From assembly GCA_016870865.1 (NCBI GenBank), contig VGAC01000014.1, positions 1 to 48,883 on the forward strand: a DNA stretch of 48,883 nucleotides. The letters are read 5' to 3'. The notes below the pieces were generated by a model that saw nothing but the letters and a program-made list of their open reading frames with translations, was not told where the DNA came from and searched no databases. Below are positions 23,753-31,616 of the stretch, one piece after another. The position numbers were made by a program, and so were the translations under genes. Positions within the stretch are counted from its first letter, which is position 1; the number at the start of each line of letters is the position of its first letter. This stretch comes from Actinomycetota bacterium (GTDB lineage Bacteria; Actinomycetota; Acidimicrobiia; Acidimicrobiales; Ilumatobacteraceae).

Positions 23753-25377
23753 TTCACACTCCCCGTCGGCTTGAGGTCGAAGAGTGGTTCGGGGCTCGAC
23801 ACGGCGGGCACCGATGCGAAGTTGTCGGCCGGGGCGGGTGACGACACCGACCATTCGAGAGTCTGTGCATCCCACGGATCGTCACCGGCAGGTTCGCCGT
23901 TGCGGAACGCACGCGCTGCGGTGAGAGCAAAAAGCACGATCGTCACGGCGAGGATCGCCGATCCCGCGGCAGCGAGTCCGTTCCAGAGTTCCTGCGGTCC
24001 TCCGTAGGCGAAGCCATCGACCACACCCGCGGGCTGGTCGGCGAAACCAGCGACATAGAGCGGCAGCGACGACAACACCGTGCCGAGGAAACCCAACGTG
24101 CCGAGGCCAAACACCGCCGACCGGGGAAGCGAGCGGCCCCACAACTTGGGACCCCAGAATGAAATCGCTCCGATGCCCATGAGCACCGTGCCATAGATGA
24201 CGTAGTTGAACTCGCCCTCCTCGAACACGGTGCCGGCCAGTCCGGCGGGGCCGAACTGTGCGACCAAGTGACCCGCCATACCCGCGAGGACCATGCCAAG
24301 ACCAAGGACGGCGGGCACGAGCGGAGCTATCACGCGCGGCTTGCCCTGCGCGAGACCGAGAACACAACCACCCAGGACGACGAGCGCACCAAGGACCGGG
24401 AGGCCGTTGAAGATGAGGAACGGAAGGAGTTCCTTCACCTTGTCGCTGCCCGAGGTGTCGGTCCACGTCAGCGCGTGCTGGACCTGGGTGGCACCACCGA
24501 ACGCAGCCACACTGAGCACACCCGCACCGACGAGGAGGATCGCTCGCAGCGGATGACGACGTCCACTTGCAACCGTTGCGATTTCGGCGACGACCCCGAC
24601 ACCTATTGCCGCGAACACGTAGGTCTGGGGTTGCGTCATCGACCAGCCGAGCCAATCGTTGACACCCTTGTTGCCGCCGAAGGCGAGTCGCCCGTAGTGA
24701 TGGTCGACGTAGAGGTAAATGGCCGTGCCGACGACGACGGGAAGCGTGAGGAGCAGCGACACCCCGCCCGTCAGCGCCGCCCATGTCAGCATGGGCACGC
24801 GGGCCAAAGACATGCCCGGCGCGCGGTTCGTGAGAACGGTGGTGACCAGTGAAACCGTCGCGGCCAGAGCGCCGGCGGCCGTTATGGCCACACCAACCAA
24901 GAAGAGGTCGACCATCTTTGCCTCACCGCCACCAGGACCGCCGTTTGCGGCGATCGACGAGATGCATAGGAGGAGGCCGGCGAGCCACATCCAAAAGCCG
25001 AACAGGGCAAGACGACCAAAGGCGATCGCCTTGGAGCCGATCTGCAGGGGCACGATTGCGATTGCGATACCAAGCATCAGAGGCAACGCAACGCCAAAGG
25101 ACAGCACGACGCGGTAGAGCGATGACAGTTGCACCACGGAGTCGAGATCGAGGATCAGATATCCGCCGGCGCCGATGCGCTCGAATCCGAGGAGCGCCCC
25201 GATGACGGCGGACGCCGCACCGCCGAGCAGTGCCGTCACTGCGAAGAGACGGCCGATCTTCTTGTGGTCGGTTGTGGTTGCCCATGACCCAACACCAACG
25301 ACCAGCGCCCCGAGGGCGCCAGCGCCGGAAGAGGACGCTGCGGCGGGCGCCGCAGCATGCGTGTCGAAGGTGGTCAT
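23749..25377 (-). CDS. Subunit I-like protein lacking heme and CuB ligands (pseudo-oxidase)
   Basis: A 542-residue membrane protein clearly related to subunit I. Shared landmarks are TTDHKKIG (35-42), IVPLQIG, NRAPGMSL (184-191), FWGPKLWG and a C-terminal DPWDAQTLEW. Yet the cofactor residues are gone: the low-spin heme His is Tyr89; FGHPEVY reads MTQPQTY (H to Q, E to Q; Tyr253 kept); at most one His remains at the WAHHM site (His301); AHFHY reads GEFNY (both heme His lost); and the D-channel Asp is Ala117. It cannot bind hemes as known oxidases do. It is the first gene of the oxidase operon. A TAGTCT box lies on the minus strand at 25416-25411, 33 bases upstream. The frame is intact, so it is not a pseudogene. 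Confidence 0.85.
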   Translation of the reverse strand: MTTFDTHAAAPAAASSSGAGALGALVVGVGSWATTTDHKKIGRLFAVTALLGGAASAVIGALLGFERIGAGGYLILDLDSVVQLSSLYRVVLSFGVALPLMLGIAIAIVPLQIGSKAIAFGRLALFGFWMWLAGLLLCISSIAANGGPGGGEAKMVDLFLVGVAITAAGALAATVSLVTTVLTNRAPGMSLARVPMLTWAALTGGVSLLLTLPVVVGTAIYLYVDHHYGRLAFGGNKGVNDWLGWSMTQPQTYVFAAIGVGVVAEIATVASGRRHPLRAILLVGAGVLSVAAFGGATQVQHALTWTDTSGSDKVKELLPFLIFNGLPVLGALVVLGGCVLGLAQGKPRVIAPLVPAVLGLGMVLAGMAGHLVAQFGPAGLAGTVFEEGEFNYVIYGTVLMGIGAISFWGPKLWGRSLPRSAVFGLGTLGFLGTVLSSLPLYVAGFADQPAGVVDGFAYGGPQELWNGLAAAGSAILAVTIVLFALTAARAFRNGEPAGDDPWDAQTLEWSVSSPAPADNFASVPAVSSPEPLFDLKPTGSVK

Positions 25378-25488
25378 GGAGGGCTAACTCTTTCTTGAAA
25401 CGTGCTCTCGAGACTACCCATCGACCGCGCCCGTAAAGGAAACCAGGCTTGTGTCACTTGGCTTTGTGGGCTTGTGACGCGCGAGGCG

Positions 25489-26439
25489 CTAGGACACGCC
25501 GTGGCGCACGAGCACGTCGAGAGCGATCGCCCCGAACACGAGGGTGATGTAGGAGATCGAATACGAAAACAACCGCATCGAGGTGGCCGGCGTCGGGCGG
25601 CGGCGCAGGAAGTCGACCCCGACCAAGAAACCCGTTCCCAGAACCGCCGCCACCACCCAATAAACGGGTCCGAGATCAGCGACGGGAGCGAGAATGAGGC
25701 TCGACGTGACCAACGTCACCGTGTAGAGGAACATGCTGCGGATCGTCCGCTCCATCGACACAACCGTCGGCAGCATTGGCACCTTTGCCGCCCGGTAATC
25801 ATCGGCGTGGCGAATAGCGAGAGCCCAGAAATGGGGCGGGGTCCAGAGGAAAATGAGGAGAAAGAGTACGACGGCGGACCACGAGACACTGTTGGTCACC
25901 GCCGACCAGCCAACGAGAACCGGAACCGCGCCCGCCGCGCCACCGATCACGATGTTCTGGCGGCTCGTGCGCTTTAGCCACAGAGAGTAAACAACGACAT
26001 AAAAGAGGGTCGCGCTGAAGGTGAGAACAGCCGACAACAGGTTTGCCCCGATCCACAACACCGTGAATGCGGCGGCTTCCAGGGTCCAGGCAAAGACGAT
26101 GGCCTGCCGCGGCGACACCAGCCCGGTGACGAGCGGGCGGTGCTTCGTGCGTTCCATCAGTCCGTCGATGTCGCGGTCGATGACCATGTTGAGGGCGTTC
26201 GCGCCGCCCGCGGCGAGCGACCCGCCGATGAGGGTCACGACCACAAGGGCCGTGGAGGGCCAACCGCGACGGGCGAGGACCATCGTCGGGACGGTCGTCA
26301 CGAGGAGCAATTCGATGATTCGGGGCTTGGTGAGGGCGACAAAACCGCCGGCCAGGGAACGCGGTCTGCGCTGAGCACCATGCGAAAACGCCTTGCGGGC
26401 AATTCGCGAGGGGACGATCGGGCGTGCGCTGACAGCCAT
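25489..26439 (-). CDS. ctaB: Protoheme IX farnesyltransferase (heme O synthase)
   Basis: Adds a farnesyl group to heme b to make heme O, the precursor of heme A for the oxidase downstream. The UbiA-fold protein has 316 residues and about nine membrane segments. Prenyl-diphosphate motifs are NMVIDRDIDGLMERTKHRPL and HADDYRAAKVPMLP, and the NIVIGGAAGAVPVLVGW and WTPPHFWALA segments are typical. ATG 26439 is chosen because upstream codons read into the divergent clpS region; a TACCAT box ends 9 bases before it. It is separated from the oxidase operon by 111 bases and divergent from clpS. Confidence 0.95.
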   Translation of the reverse strand: MAVSARPIVPSRIARKAFSHGAQRRPRSLAGGFVALTKPRIIELLLVTTVPTMVLARRGWPSTALVVVTLIGGSLAAGGANALNMVIDRDIDGLMERTKHRPLVTGLVSPRQAIVFAWTLEAAAFTVLWIGANLLSAVLTFSATLFYVVVYSLWLKRTSRQNIVIGGAAGAVPVLVGWSAVTNSVSWSAVVLFLLIFLWTPPHFWALAIRHADDYRAAKVPMLPTVVSMERTIRSMFLYTVTLVTSSLILAPVADLGPVYWVVAAVLGTGFLVGVDFLRRRPTPATSMRLFSYSISYITLVFGAIALDVLVRHGVS

Positions 26440-26470
26440 GGAGTCGTAATGGTACGGGCAGAATGGTGCC

Positions 26471-26779
26471 GTGCCATCAACGGTGCCCTCTACTCGCGAA
26501 GAACTCGACCTCGACCAGAGCCTCGACACGACGACCGATTCGCCGTGGGTCGTCATCGTGTGGAACGACCCGATCAACCTCATGTCGTACGTCACGCTCG
26601 TCCTCCGCAAAGTGTTCGGCTACAGCCTCGAAAAAGCGACACAGTTGATGCTCGACGTGCACCACAAGGGTCGTGCGGTTGTCTCGAGCGGCCCGCGTGA
26701 ACGTGCAGAGCTCGATGTCTACCGACTGCATGAACACGGCTTGTGGGCGACGATGCAAAAGGACGGCAACGACAAGTGA
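26471..26779 (+). CDS. clpS: ATP-dependent Clp protease adaptor ClpS
   Basis: Delivers proteins with destabilising N-terminal residues to ClpAP/ClpCP. The 102-residue protein has a loose N-terminus followed by the ClpS core: [20 protein letters not shown] with the N-degron pocket residues, [17 protein letters not shown] with the key His pair, and [19 protein letters not shown]. The start is GTG 26471; a second GTG at 26486 would remove five residues. The stop overlaps the start of the DUF2017 gene (TGATG). Neighbour order clpS-DUF2017 is standard in actinobacteria. Confidence 0.93.
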   Translation: MPSTVPSTREELDLDQSLDTTTDSPWVVIVWNDPINLMSYVTLVLRKVFGYSLEKATQLMLDVHHKGRAVVSSGPRERAELDVYRLHEHGLWATMQKDGNDK

Positions 26780-27303
26780 TGCGGCGCCGGGCGTCGGGCC
26801 CCTTCCAGTTGCAGGCCGACGGTTCGTTTCGCGTCAATCTGCCACCCGACGTGCGTGAATTGCTGGTGCATCTCTTCGGTGAGTTGCGTGACGTCCTGAC
26901 ACAGGGAAACACATCTGATCCCGCGTTGCGACGCCTCTTCCCCGTCGCCTACCACGACGATGCCGAGCGTGACGCCGAGTATCAGGATCTGATGCGTTCC
27001 GAGCTCGTGGCCTCGCGGCTCACCGCGATCTCACGGGTCACCGAGGCCATTGGGGGTGGCGACCGACTCGAGCCGGGCGACATGGATCTTCTCCTCCAGT
27101 CGCTCAATGCCGTACGTCTCCTCCTCGGCACGATGCTCAACGTGTCGGAGGCCGACGAGACCGAGTCGGGCACCGACGACCCCGATGACCCCGTCGCGGC
27201 CCAGGCCCACCTGTATTCGTATCTCGGCTGGCTTCTCGAGGCCGCGGTTGGCGCGGCGATAGCCGCCGTACCCGACGGGGGAAACCCGCCAAAACTCCGA
27301 TAG
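26779..27303 (+). CDS. DUF2017 family protein
   Basis: A 174-residue soluble protein of the actinobacterial DUF2017 family, which nearly always follows clpS. Visible: VNLPPDVRELLVHLFGELRD near the N-terminus, RRLFPVAYHDDAERDAEYQD, and a C-terminal region SYLGWLLEAAV. The function is unknown; its constant link to clpS suggests a role with the Clp system. The start ATG overlaps the clpS stop, so the two are coupled. Three tRNA genes follow. Confidence 0.85.
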   Translation: MRRRASGPFQLQADGSFRVNLPPDVRELLVHLFGELRDVLTQGNTSDPALRRLFPVAYHDDAERDAEYQDLMRSELVASRLTAISRVTEAIGGGDRLEPGDMDLLLQSLNAVRLLLGTMLNVSEADETESGTDDPDDPVAAQAHLYSYLGWLLEAAVGAAIAAVPDGGNPPKLR

Positions 27304-27334
27304 TTTTCACTCGCTCTCCAGCGGAGTCGAGCTA

Positions 27335-27407
27335 GCCCCCATCGTCTAGTGGCCTAGGACACCACCCTTTCAAGGTGGCGGCACGGGTTCGAATCCCGTT
27401 GGGGGTG
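27335..27407 (+). tRNA. tRNA-Glu (TTC)
   Basis: A 73-base cloverleaf: acceptor GCCCCCA with TGGGGGT, anticodon stem CCACC/GGTGG around loop CTTTCAA (anticodon TTC), T-loop TTCGAAT, discriminator G. CCA is not encoded. First of a Glu-Asp-Phe cluster. Confidence 0.96.
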
Positions 27408-27454
27408 CGAAAACTGAATATTGAAATAGCCGAAACATTGCAAGGCCAGTCTCT

Positions 27455-27528
27455 GGTCCCGTGGTGAAGTTGGAGTTCACGCCGGCCTGTCAAGCCGGAG
27501 GTCGCGGGTTCGAGTCCCGTCGGGACCG
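27455..27528 (+). tRNA. tRNA-Asp (GTC)
   Basis: A 74-base cloverleaf: acceptor GGTCCCG with CGGGACC, anticodon stem CCGGC/GCCGG around loop CTGTCAA (anticodon GTC), T-loop TTCGAGT, discriminator G. CCA is not encoded. Confidence 0.96.
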
Positions 27529-27552
27529 CGTTTCGGACATCATGTCCGACAC

Positions 27553-27628
27553 GGTCGAGTAGCTCAGTCGGCAGAGCGTCCGCCTGAAAAGCGGAAGGTC
27601 ACCGGATCGACGCCGGTCTCGACCACCA
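27553..27628 (+). tRNA. tRNA-Phe (GAA), CCA encoded
   Basis: Acceptor GGTCGAG with CTCGACC, discriminator A, then an encoded CCA (27626-27628). Anticodon stem TCCGC/GCGGA holds loop CTGAAAA (anticodon GAA). The T-stem ACCGG/CCGGT is sound, but the T-loop reads ATCGACG, so position 54 is A instead of the nearly universal T. Confidence 0.94.
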
Positions 27629-27662
27629 GGGTTTCGTCGTTGTCGGCGATTAGACATTTCCC

Positions 27663-29804
27663 ATGGCCACCGAAATTCGTCGCGACATCGAGGGCCTGCG
27701 CGCCGTCGCGGTTGGCGTCGTAATCTTGTACCACGCGCACTTGCTTGGACTGCGCGGTGGATTCATCGGCGTCGATGTCTTTTTCGTCGTCTCGGGCTTT
27801 CTCATCACGAGCCTGTTGCTGCGCGAACACTCGGCCACGGCACGTATCTCGCTGCCCCGTTTCTACGGCCGCCGCGTGCGGCGTCTCCTGCCCGCGTCGT
27901 GTCTCGTCGTCGTCGGCACGGTCGTCGCCGGCAATATCTGGCTCGAGCCACTGCGCTTGCGCGACCTCGGCACCGACGCGATCGCAAGTGGTGGCTTCGT
28001 GGCGAACATCGTCTTTGCACAACGTGGAACCGACTATCTGCAATCGGCATTGCCGCCTTCGGCCTTGCAGCACTACTGGTCACTCGCCGTCGAGGAGCAG
28101 TTCTACCTCGTATGGCCGGCACTGCTCGCTTTGTTGTTGTGGCGCGGTGCGCGGTCGACATCACGCGCCGCCATCGGTATTGCAGTTGTGTCAGTGGCGT
28201 CTTTCATCGTATGTATCCGCCAGACCTCGGTGTCCCAGCCGTGGGCATTTTTTGGTTTGCACGCCCGCGCCTGGGAACTCGGTGCCGGTGCACTCCTCGC
28301 CGTTGCATGGCCCCGTGTGGTGGCTTTGTCACCACGACTCCGCGGTATCGGTGGGTGGGTCGGTGTTGCCGTGATCATCACCGCATGCTTCGCGATCACC
28401 GAGGCGATGGCGTTCCCCGGCGTTCTCGCACTCGCCCCGGTCATCGGCACGGTTCTTGTTCTTGCCGCGGGTGACGATTCGACACGTGGCCCCGTGATCG
28501 CGCTCCGCAACGGCACCATGCAGTGGATCGGTGCACGTTCGTACTCCATCTACCTGTGGCACTGGCCGGCGCTGGTCATCGGTGAGGCAGCTTTGAATGG
28601 TCCGCTGTCGGTCGCCGAGCGCATCGCGCTCATCGCTGGTTCCATCGTGGCTGCGGGCCTTTCGTACCGCCTGGTCGAGAACCCCGTCCGTCGGTCGCCA
28701 ACCCTCGCCACACGCAACAATCTGACGCTGTGTGTCGGTGCACTGCTCGTTGTCGTCAGCATCGGAGCAGGTGCGGTGTTGCGCAACAAACCGGTCGATT
28801 TGTCCACCGACGTCGTTGCCACGAGACCGACCCTGATCACCGCTCCGACGTCGATCGCGTCGCCATCCACGACAGACACGACGAGCGACACGGCACCGGG
28901 CACCACGGTGCCCGTGGATCCGCCGTCGGTTGTCAGCCCGACCGAACCACTCGCCGCCGTCATCGAGGGCATCGCGACGGAAAAGGTGCCAAAGAACCTC
29001 GAACCATCGTTGGCGGGGGCGACGGGCGACAAGCCGGTCATATACGACGACGGCTGCCATCTCGACGCGGGATCGACCACGACGAGCGAGTGCGTCTTTG
29101 GTGACACATCGTCGCAGTTCACCGTGGCGCTTTTCGGCGACTCGCATGCCGCACAATGGTTCAACGCGCTCGATTGGATCGCAAAGCAGCGTGGCTGGCG
29201 GTTGTTGGCACTGACCAAATTGGGGTGTGCACCGATCGAACGGATCACCTACAACGCCACCATCGGTGCGACGTATCCGCAGTGCAAGCCATGGCGTGCG
29301 AGCGTCAAGAAGCGTCTCGCAGCGGAGCGAGCCGCCGTGGTCTTCATCTCGTACTCGAATCGTCTGCAGCAGGTCGGTGTGCAGCAACCGTTCCCCGATC
29401 AGGTATGGCTCGACGGTTTCGCCGAATTGATCCCCGAGCTGCGGGTGGCGGGCACCGAAGCGGTTCTCATCACCGACACGCCCTATCCGGGCCGTGACGT
29501 GCCGATTTGTCTGTCAAGCAACGTGTCGAGGGTCGGCAACTGTGCGTTCTCCCGCGAGAAGGGCATCCGCCAGTCCCGACTCGACACGAACATCGCCGCG
29601 GCCCTCGACAACGGTGCACAGGTTCTCGACGTGACCAACTGGCTGTGTACCAAGGAGGCATGTCCCGTCATCGTCGGCAATCTTCTCGTGTACCGCGACT
29701 CGAATCACATCACGACGAAGTACGCAGAGTGGCTGATCCCGCTCATCGACGCGGCGATCAGCCCCTACGTCGAGGGTGTTCGCCAGCGCACCAAGGTTTC
29801 CTGA
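27663..29804 (+). CDS. Acyltransferase family 3 protein with SGNH domain (OatA-like)
   Basis: A 713-residue two-part envelope enzyme that O-acylates a surface sugar polymer or peptidoglycan. Residues 1-380 form the membrane acyltransferase: RRDIEGLRAVAVGVVILYHA, then GGFIGVDVFFVVSGFLITSL, and HYWSLAVEEQFYLVWP with about ten membrane segments. A Thr/Ser/Pro-rich linker (about 385-430) leads to the outer SGNH domain: FGDSHAAQWFN (block I Ser) and YRDSNHITTKYAEW (block V Asp and His). ATG 27663 begins just ahead of the family start. Its last 40 bases overlap the convergent tesB gene. Confidence 0.92.
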   Translation: MATEIRRDIEGLRAVAVGVVILYHAHLLGLRGGFIGVDVFFVVSGFLITSLLLREHSATARISLPRFYGRRVRRLLPASCLVVVGTVVAGNIWLEPLRLRDLGTDAIASGGFVANIVFAQRGTDYLQSALPPSALQHYWSLAVEEQFYLVWPALLALLLWRGARSTSRAAIGIAVVSVASFIVCIRQTSVSQPWAFFGLHARAWELGAGALLAVAWPRVVALSPRLRGIGGWVGVAVIITACFAITEAMAFPGVLALAPVIGTVLVLAAGDDSTRGPVIALRNGTMQWIGARSYSIYLWHWPALVIGEAALNGPLSVAERIALIAGSIVAAGLSYRLVENPVRRSPTLATRNNLTLCVGALLVVVSIGAGAVLRNKPVDLSTDVVATRPTLITAPTSIASPSTTDTTSDTAPGTTVPVDPPSVVSPTEPLAAVIEGIATEKVPKNLEPSLAGATGDKPVIYDDGCHLDAGSTTTSECVFGDTSSQFTVALFGDSHAAQWFNALDWIAKQRGWRLLALTKLGCAPIERITYNATIGATYPQCKPWRASVKKRLAAERAAVVFISYSNRLQQVGVQQPFPDQVWLDGFAELIPELRVAGTEAVLITDTPYPGRDVPICLSSNVSRVGNCAFSREKGIRQSRLDTNIAAALDNGAQVLDVTNWLCTKEACPVIVGNLLVYRDSNHITTKYAEWLIPLIDAAISPYVEGVRQRTKVS

Positions 29805-30580
29805 GCAATCGAGGCGACGTGCGTGCCGTCGGCAGCGAAGACGTGACCGAATGTGAGCCCTCGACCGCCAACGAACGCCGCGCACGACATCTCGTAGAAG
29901 TGCCAGTCGTTCGAGCGATGTGGACGGTGAAACCAGATTTGGTGGTCGAGACTTGCACTGAAGCATCGGCCGGCGTCGCCGGCTTCGCGTGCCTCGGGTA
30001 GTGCGACGAACACCGCATCGGTGGGAAGGTCGTCGGAGATGTAGGCAAGAGCACACTGGTGCTCGAACTGTGCGTCGGAAACGTCGGTCGTCACCCGCAT
30101 CCACGCGCCACACCAACCCGTCACGTTGCGACGTGACTCGGGCACGTTGTCACCGTCGACCCGCCGTCGGTCAAAGACATCACTCCACGACTCGGATGTG
30201 AGTCGATCGGGGCCGACCAGGCCGTCGGGGATAGATACTGCGTCCAGTTCAGCCGTCGATTCGGGCACCTGGAACGACGACTCGAGGTTGAGAATCGCTC
30301 CTTTCTCCTGACCTGCGACGGCACGCCGCGTCGCAAAGCTGCGCCCGTCGCGAATCCGGTCGACTTCGTAACGAACGATCTGCGAGTTGTCGCCGCGCTG
30401 GATGAAATAGGCACGCATGGAGTGCACCATGAAAGCAGGGTCGACCGTGGCGGCCGCTGCCGCCAGTGCCTGGGCGACGATGTGACCTCCGTACAGCCCA
30501 CCCCACGGGTAGGGATGCCCGATACCTACGAATGTGTCGGGGCCGTGCGCTTGCAGGGCGACGAGATCGTGGAGGTTCAC
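29765..30580 (-). CDS. tesB: Acyl-CoA thioesterase II
   Basis: Hydrolyses medium- and long-chain acyl-CoA. The 271-residue protein has the TesB double hot-dog: GGLYGGHIVAQALAAA and MVHSMRAYFIQRGD in the first half, CFSASLDHQIWFHRP and QETLVRWR in the second; Asp of SLDHQ and the late Gln-Glu-Thr belong to the TesB active site. The start is GTG 30580 after a GGGGGT stretch. The 3' end overlaps the acyltransferase gene by 40 bases. Together with CoA-transferase and acyl-CoA synthetase genes in this window it fits fatty-acid turnover. Confidence 0.92.
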   Translation of the reverse strand: MNLHDLVALQAHGPDTFVGIGHPYPWGGLYGGHIVAQALAAAAATVDPAFMVHSMRAYFIQRGDNSQIVRYEVDRIRDGRSFATRRAVAGQEKGAILNLESSFQVPESTAELDAVSIPDGLVGPDRLTSESWSDVFDRRRVDGDNVPESRRNVTGWCGAWMRVTTDVSDAQFEHQCALAYISDDLPTDAVFVALPEAREAGDAGRCFSASLDHQIWFHRPHRSNDWHFYEMSCAAFVGGRGLTFGHVFAADGTHVASIAQETLVRWRTPST

Positions 30581-30598
30581 ACCCCCATTGTGGCCCGA

Positions 30599-31033
30599 TC
30601 AGGACACGCGAATGACAACGAGCACGTCGCCCGTCACGTGACTCTCGACTTCGTAGTCACCGGCTTCGGATGCGGTGAAGGCGAACACCTTCTCGTCACC
30701 TGCGGGTGTTTCGTCCCCACCCAGGTCGAAGCCGTGGACATGGAATTCGTCATCCTCGTCGGGATTGACCAGAGTCAATTCGATCGCATCACCGACCGAC
30801 ACCTCTTCGATGCGATCGGGGCCGGAGTCGACACCGACGCTCACGGTGATCCGAATCGTGTCGTCTTCGACCGTTGTCAGGGACACGGTATCGAGAGATG
30901 CGATGGTGGTTCCGTCCATCATTGTCGTGGTCGGAGATGTCGTACCGGTTCCCGGATCACCCTCTCCGCCGCAAGCCGACGACACGAACAACCCCAGGAC
31001 GAGGACCGCCAACTTCGTTTTCATCAGTGACAT
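30599..31033 (-). CDS. Cupredoxin-like lipoprotein
   Basis: A 144-residue secreted protein. The signal sequence MSLMKTKLAVLVLGLFVSS leads to a lipobox Cys (SSAC), then a Thr-rich linker, then a cupredoxin-like domain from about residue 65: SVGDAIELTLVNPDEDDEFH with HVHGFD, and ASEAGDYEVESH near the end. Two or three His could bind a metal, but the usual Cys ligand is not evident, so copper binding is uncertain. ATG 31033 or 31024 could be used. It follows pyrE by 4 bases, probably as its operon partner, and precedes tesB by 18. Confidence 0.7.
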   Translation of the reverse strand: MSLMKTKLAVLVLGLFVSSACGGEGDPGTGTTSPTTTMMDGTTIASLDTVSLTTVEDDTIRITVSVGVDSGPDRIEEVSVGDAIELTLVNPDEDDEFHVHGFDLGGDETPAGDEKVFAFTASEAGDYEVESHVTGDVLVVIRVS

Positions 31034-31037
31034 CCGA

Positions 31038-31616
31038 TCAACTATTGAAGTCGAAACCAAGATCCGGCGCGGTGAGCATCGGCTGGTAGGCGATGCCGGC
31101 CTCGGCGGCCATTGCTGCACAAGTGCCGCCACGGTCGACGATGACCGTGATGAAAACAGGTTCGGCGCCGTACGCCCTCACCACCCCGATCGCTTCGAAC
31201 AACGAGGTTCCACGGGTCACGGTGTCCTCGGTGATGACGACCTTGTCACCGGGTTGTAGCGCACCGGCGAGACGACCGGTCACGCCGTGATCCTTTGCCT
31301 CTTTCCTGACACTGAAACTTCTCAAGTTGAAGCCGCGCGTCGCACCGACTGCGGCGATGCCGAATGCAACCGGGTCGGCGCCCATCGTCAATCCGCCGAT
31401 CGCCGTTGCCGAATCGGGGATCATCGACAGTGCAACGTCGGCAACCAAAAGAATTCCATCCGCGCGGCACGCGGTTTGTTTGGTGTCGAGAAACCACGTG
31501 CTCTGGCGCCCCGACTTCAAGGTGAAACTGCCGCGCTTGACGGCGTGGGCAAGGACGTGGTCGCGCAACTTGGTTCGGGCCGGGTCGAGCGGTGGCAGGT
31601 TGCCGACATCGGTCAT
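31038..31616 (-). CDS. pyrE: Orotate phosphoribosyltransferase
   Basis: Joins orotate and PRPP to orotidine monophosphate in pyrimidine synthesis. The 192-residue protein has the PRPP loop VVITEDTVTRGTSLFEA, the SGRQSTWFLDTK orotate region, and VRKEAKDHGVTGRLAGAL with the catalytic flexible-loop Lys. ATG 31616 is preceded at 7 bases by TACCGT, so a leaderless message is likely. An in-frame start at 31664 adds 16 residues without family similarity. It is separated from purB by 262 bases with no gene. Confidence 0.94.
   Translation of the reverse strand: MTDVGNLPPLDPARTKLRDHVLAHAVKRGSFTLKSGRQSTWFLDTKQTACRADGILLVADVALSMIPDSATAIGGLTMGADPVAFGIAAVGATRGFNLRSFSVRKEAKDHGVTGRLAGALQPGDKVVITEDTVTRGTSLFEAIGVVRAYGAEPVFITVIVDRGGTCAAMAAEAGIAYQPMLTAPDLGFDFNS

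Noticed and set aside
23749-25377. Subunit I-like gene as a pseudogene or sequencing artefact
   Set aside because: The frame is intact over 542 codons, the replacements are whole-residue changes at ligand sites while structural motifs stay, and overlapping start and stop codons with neighbours are kept.
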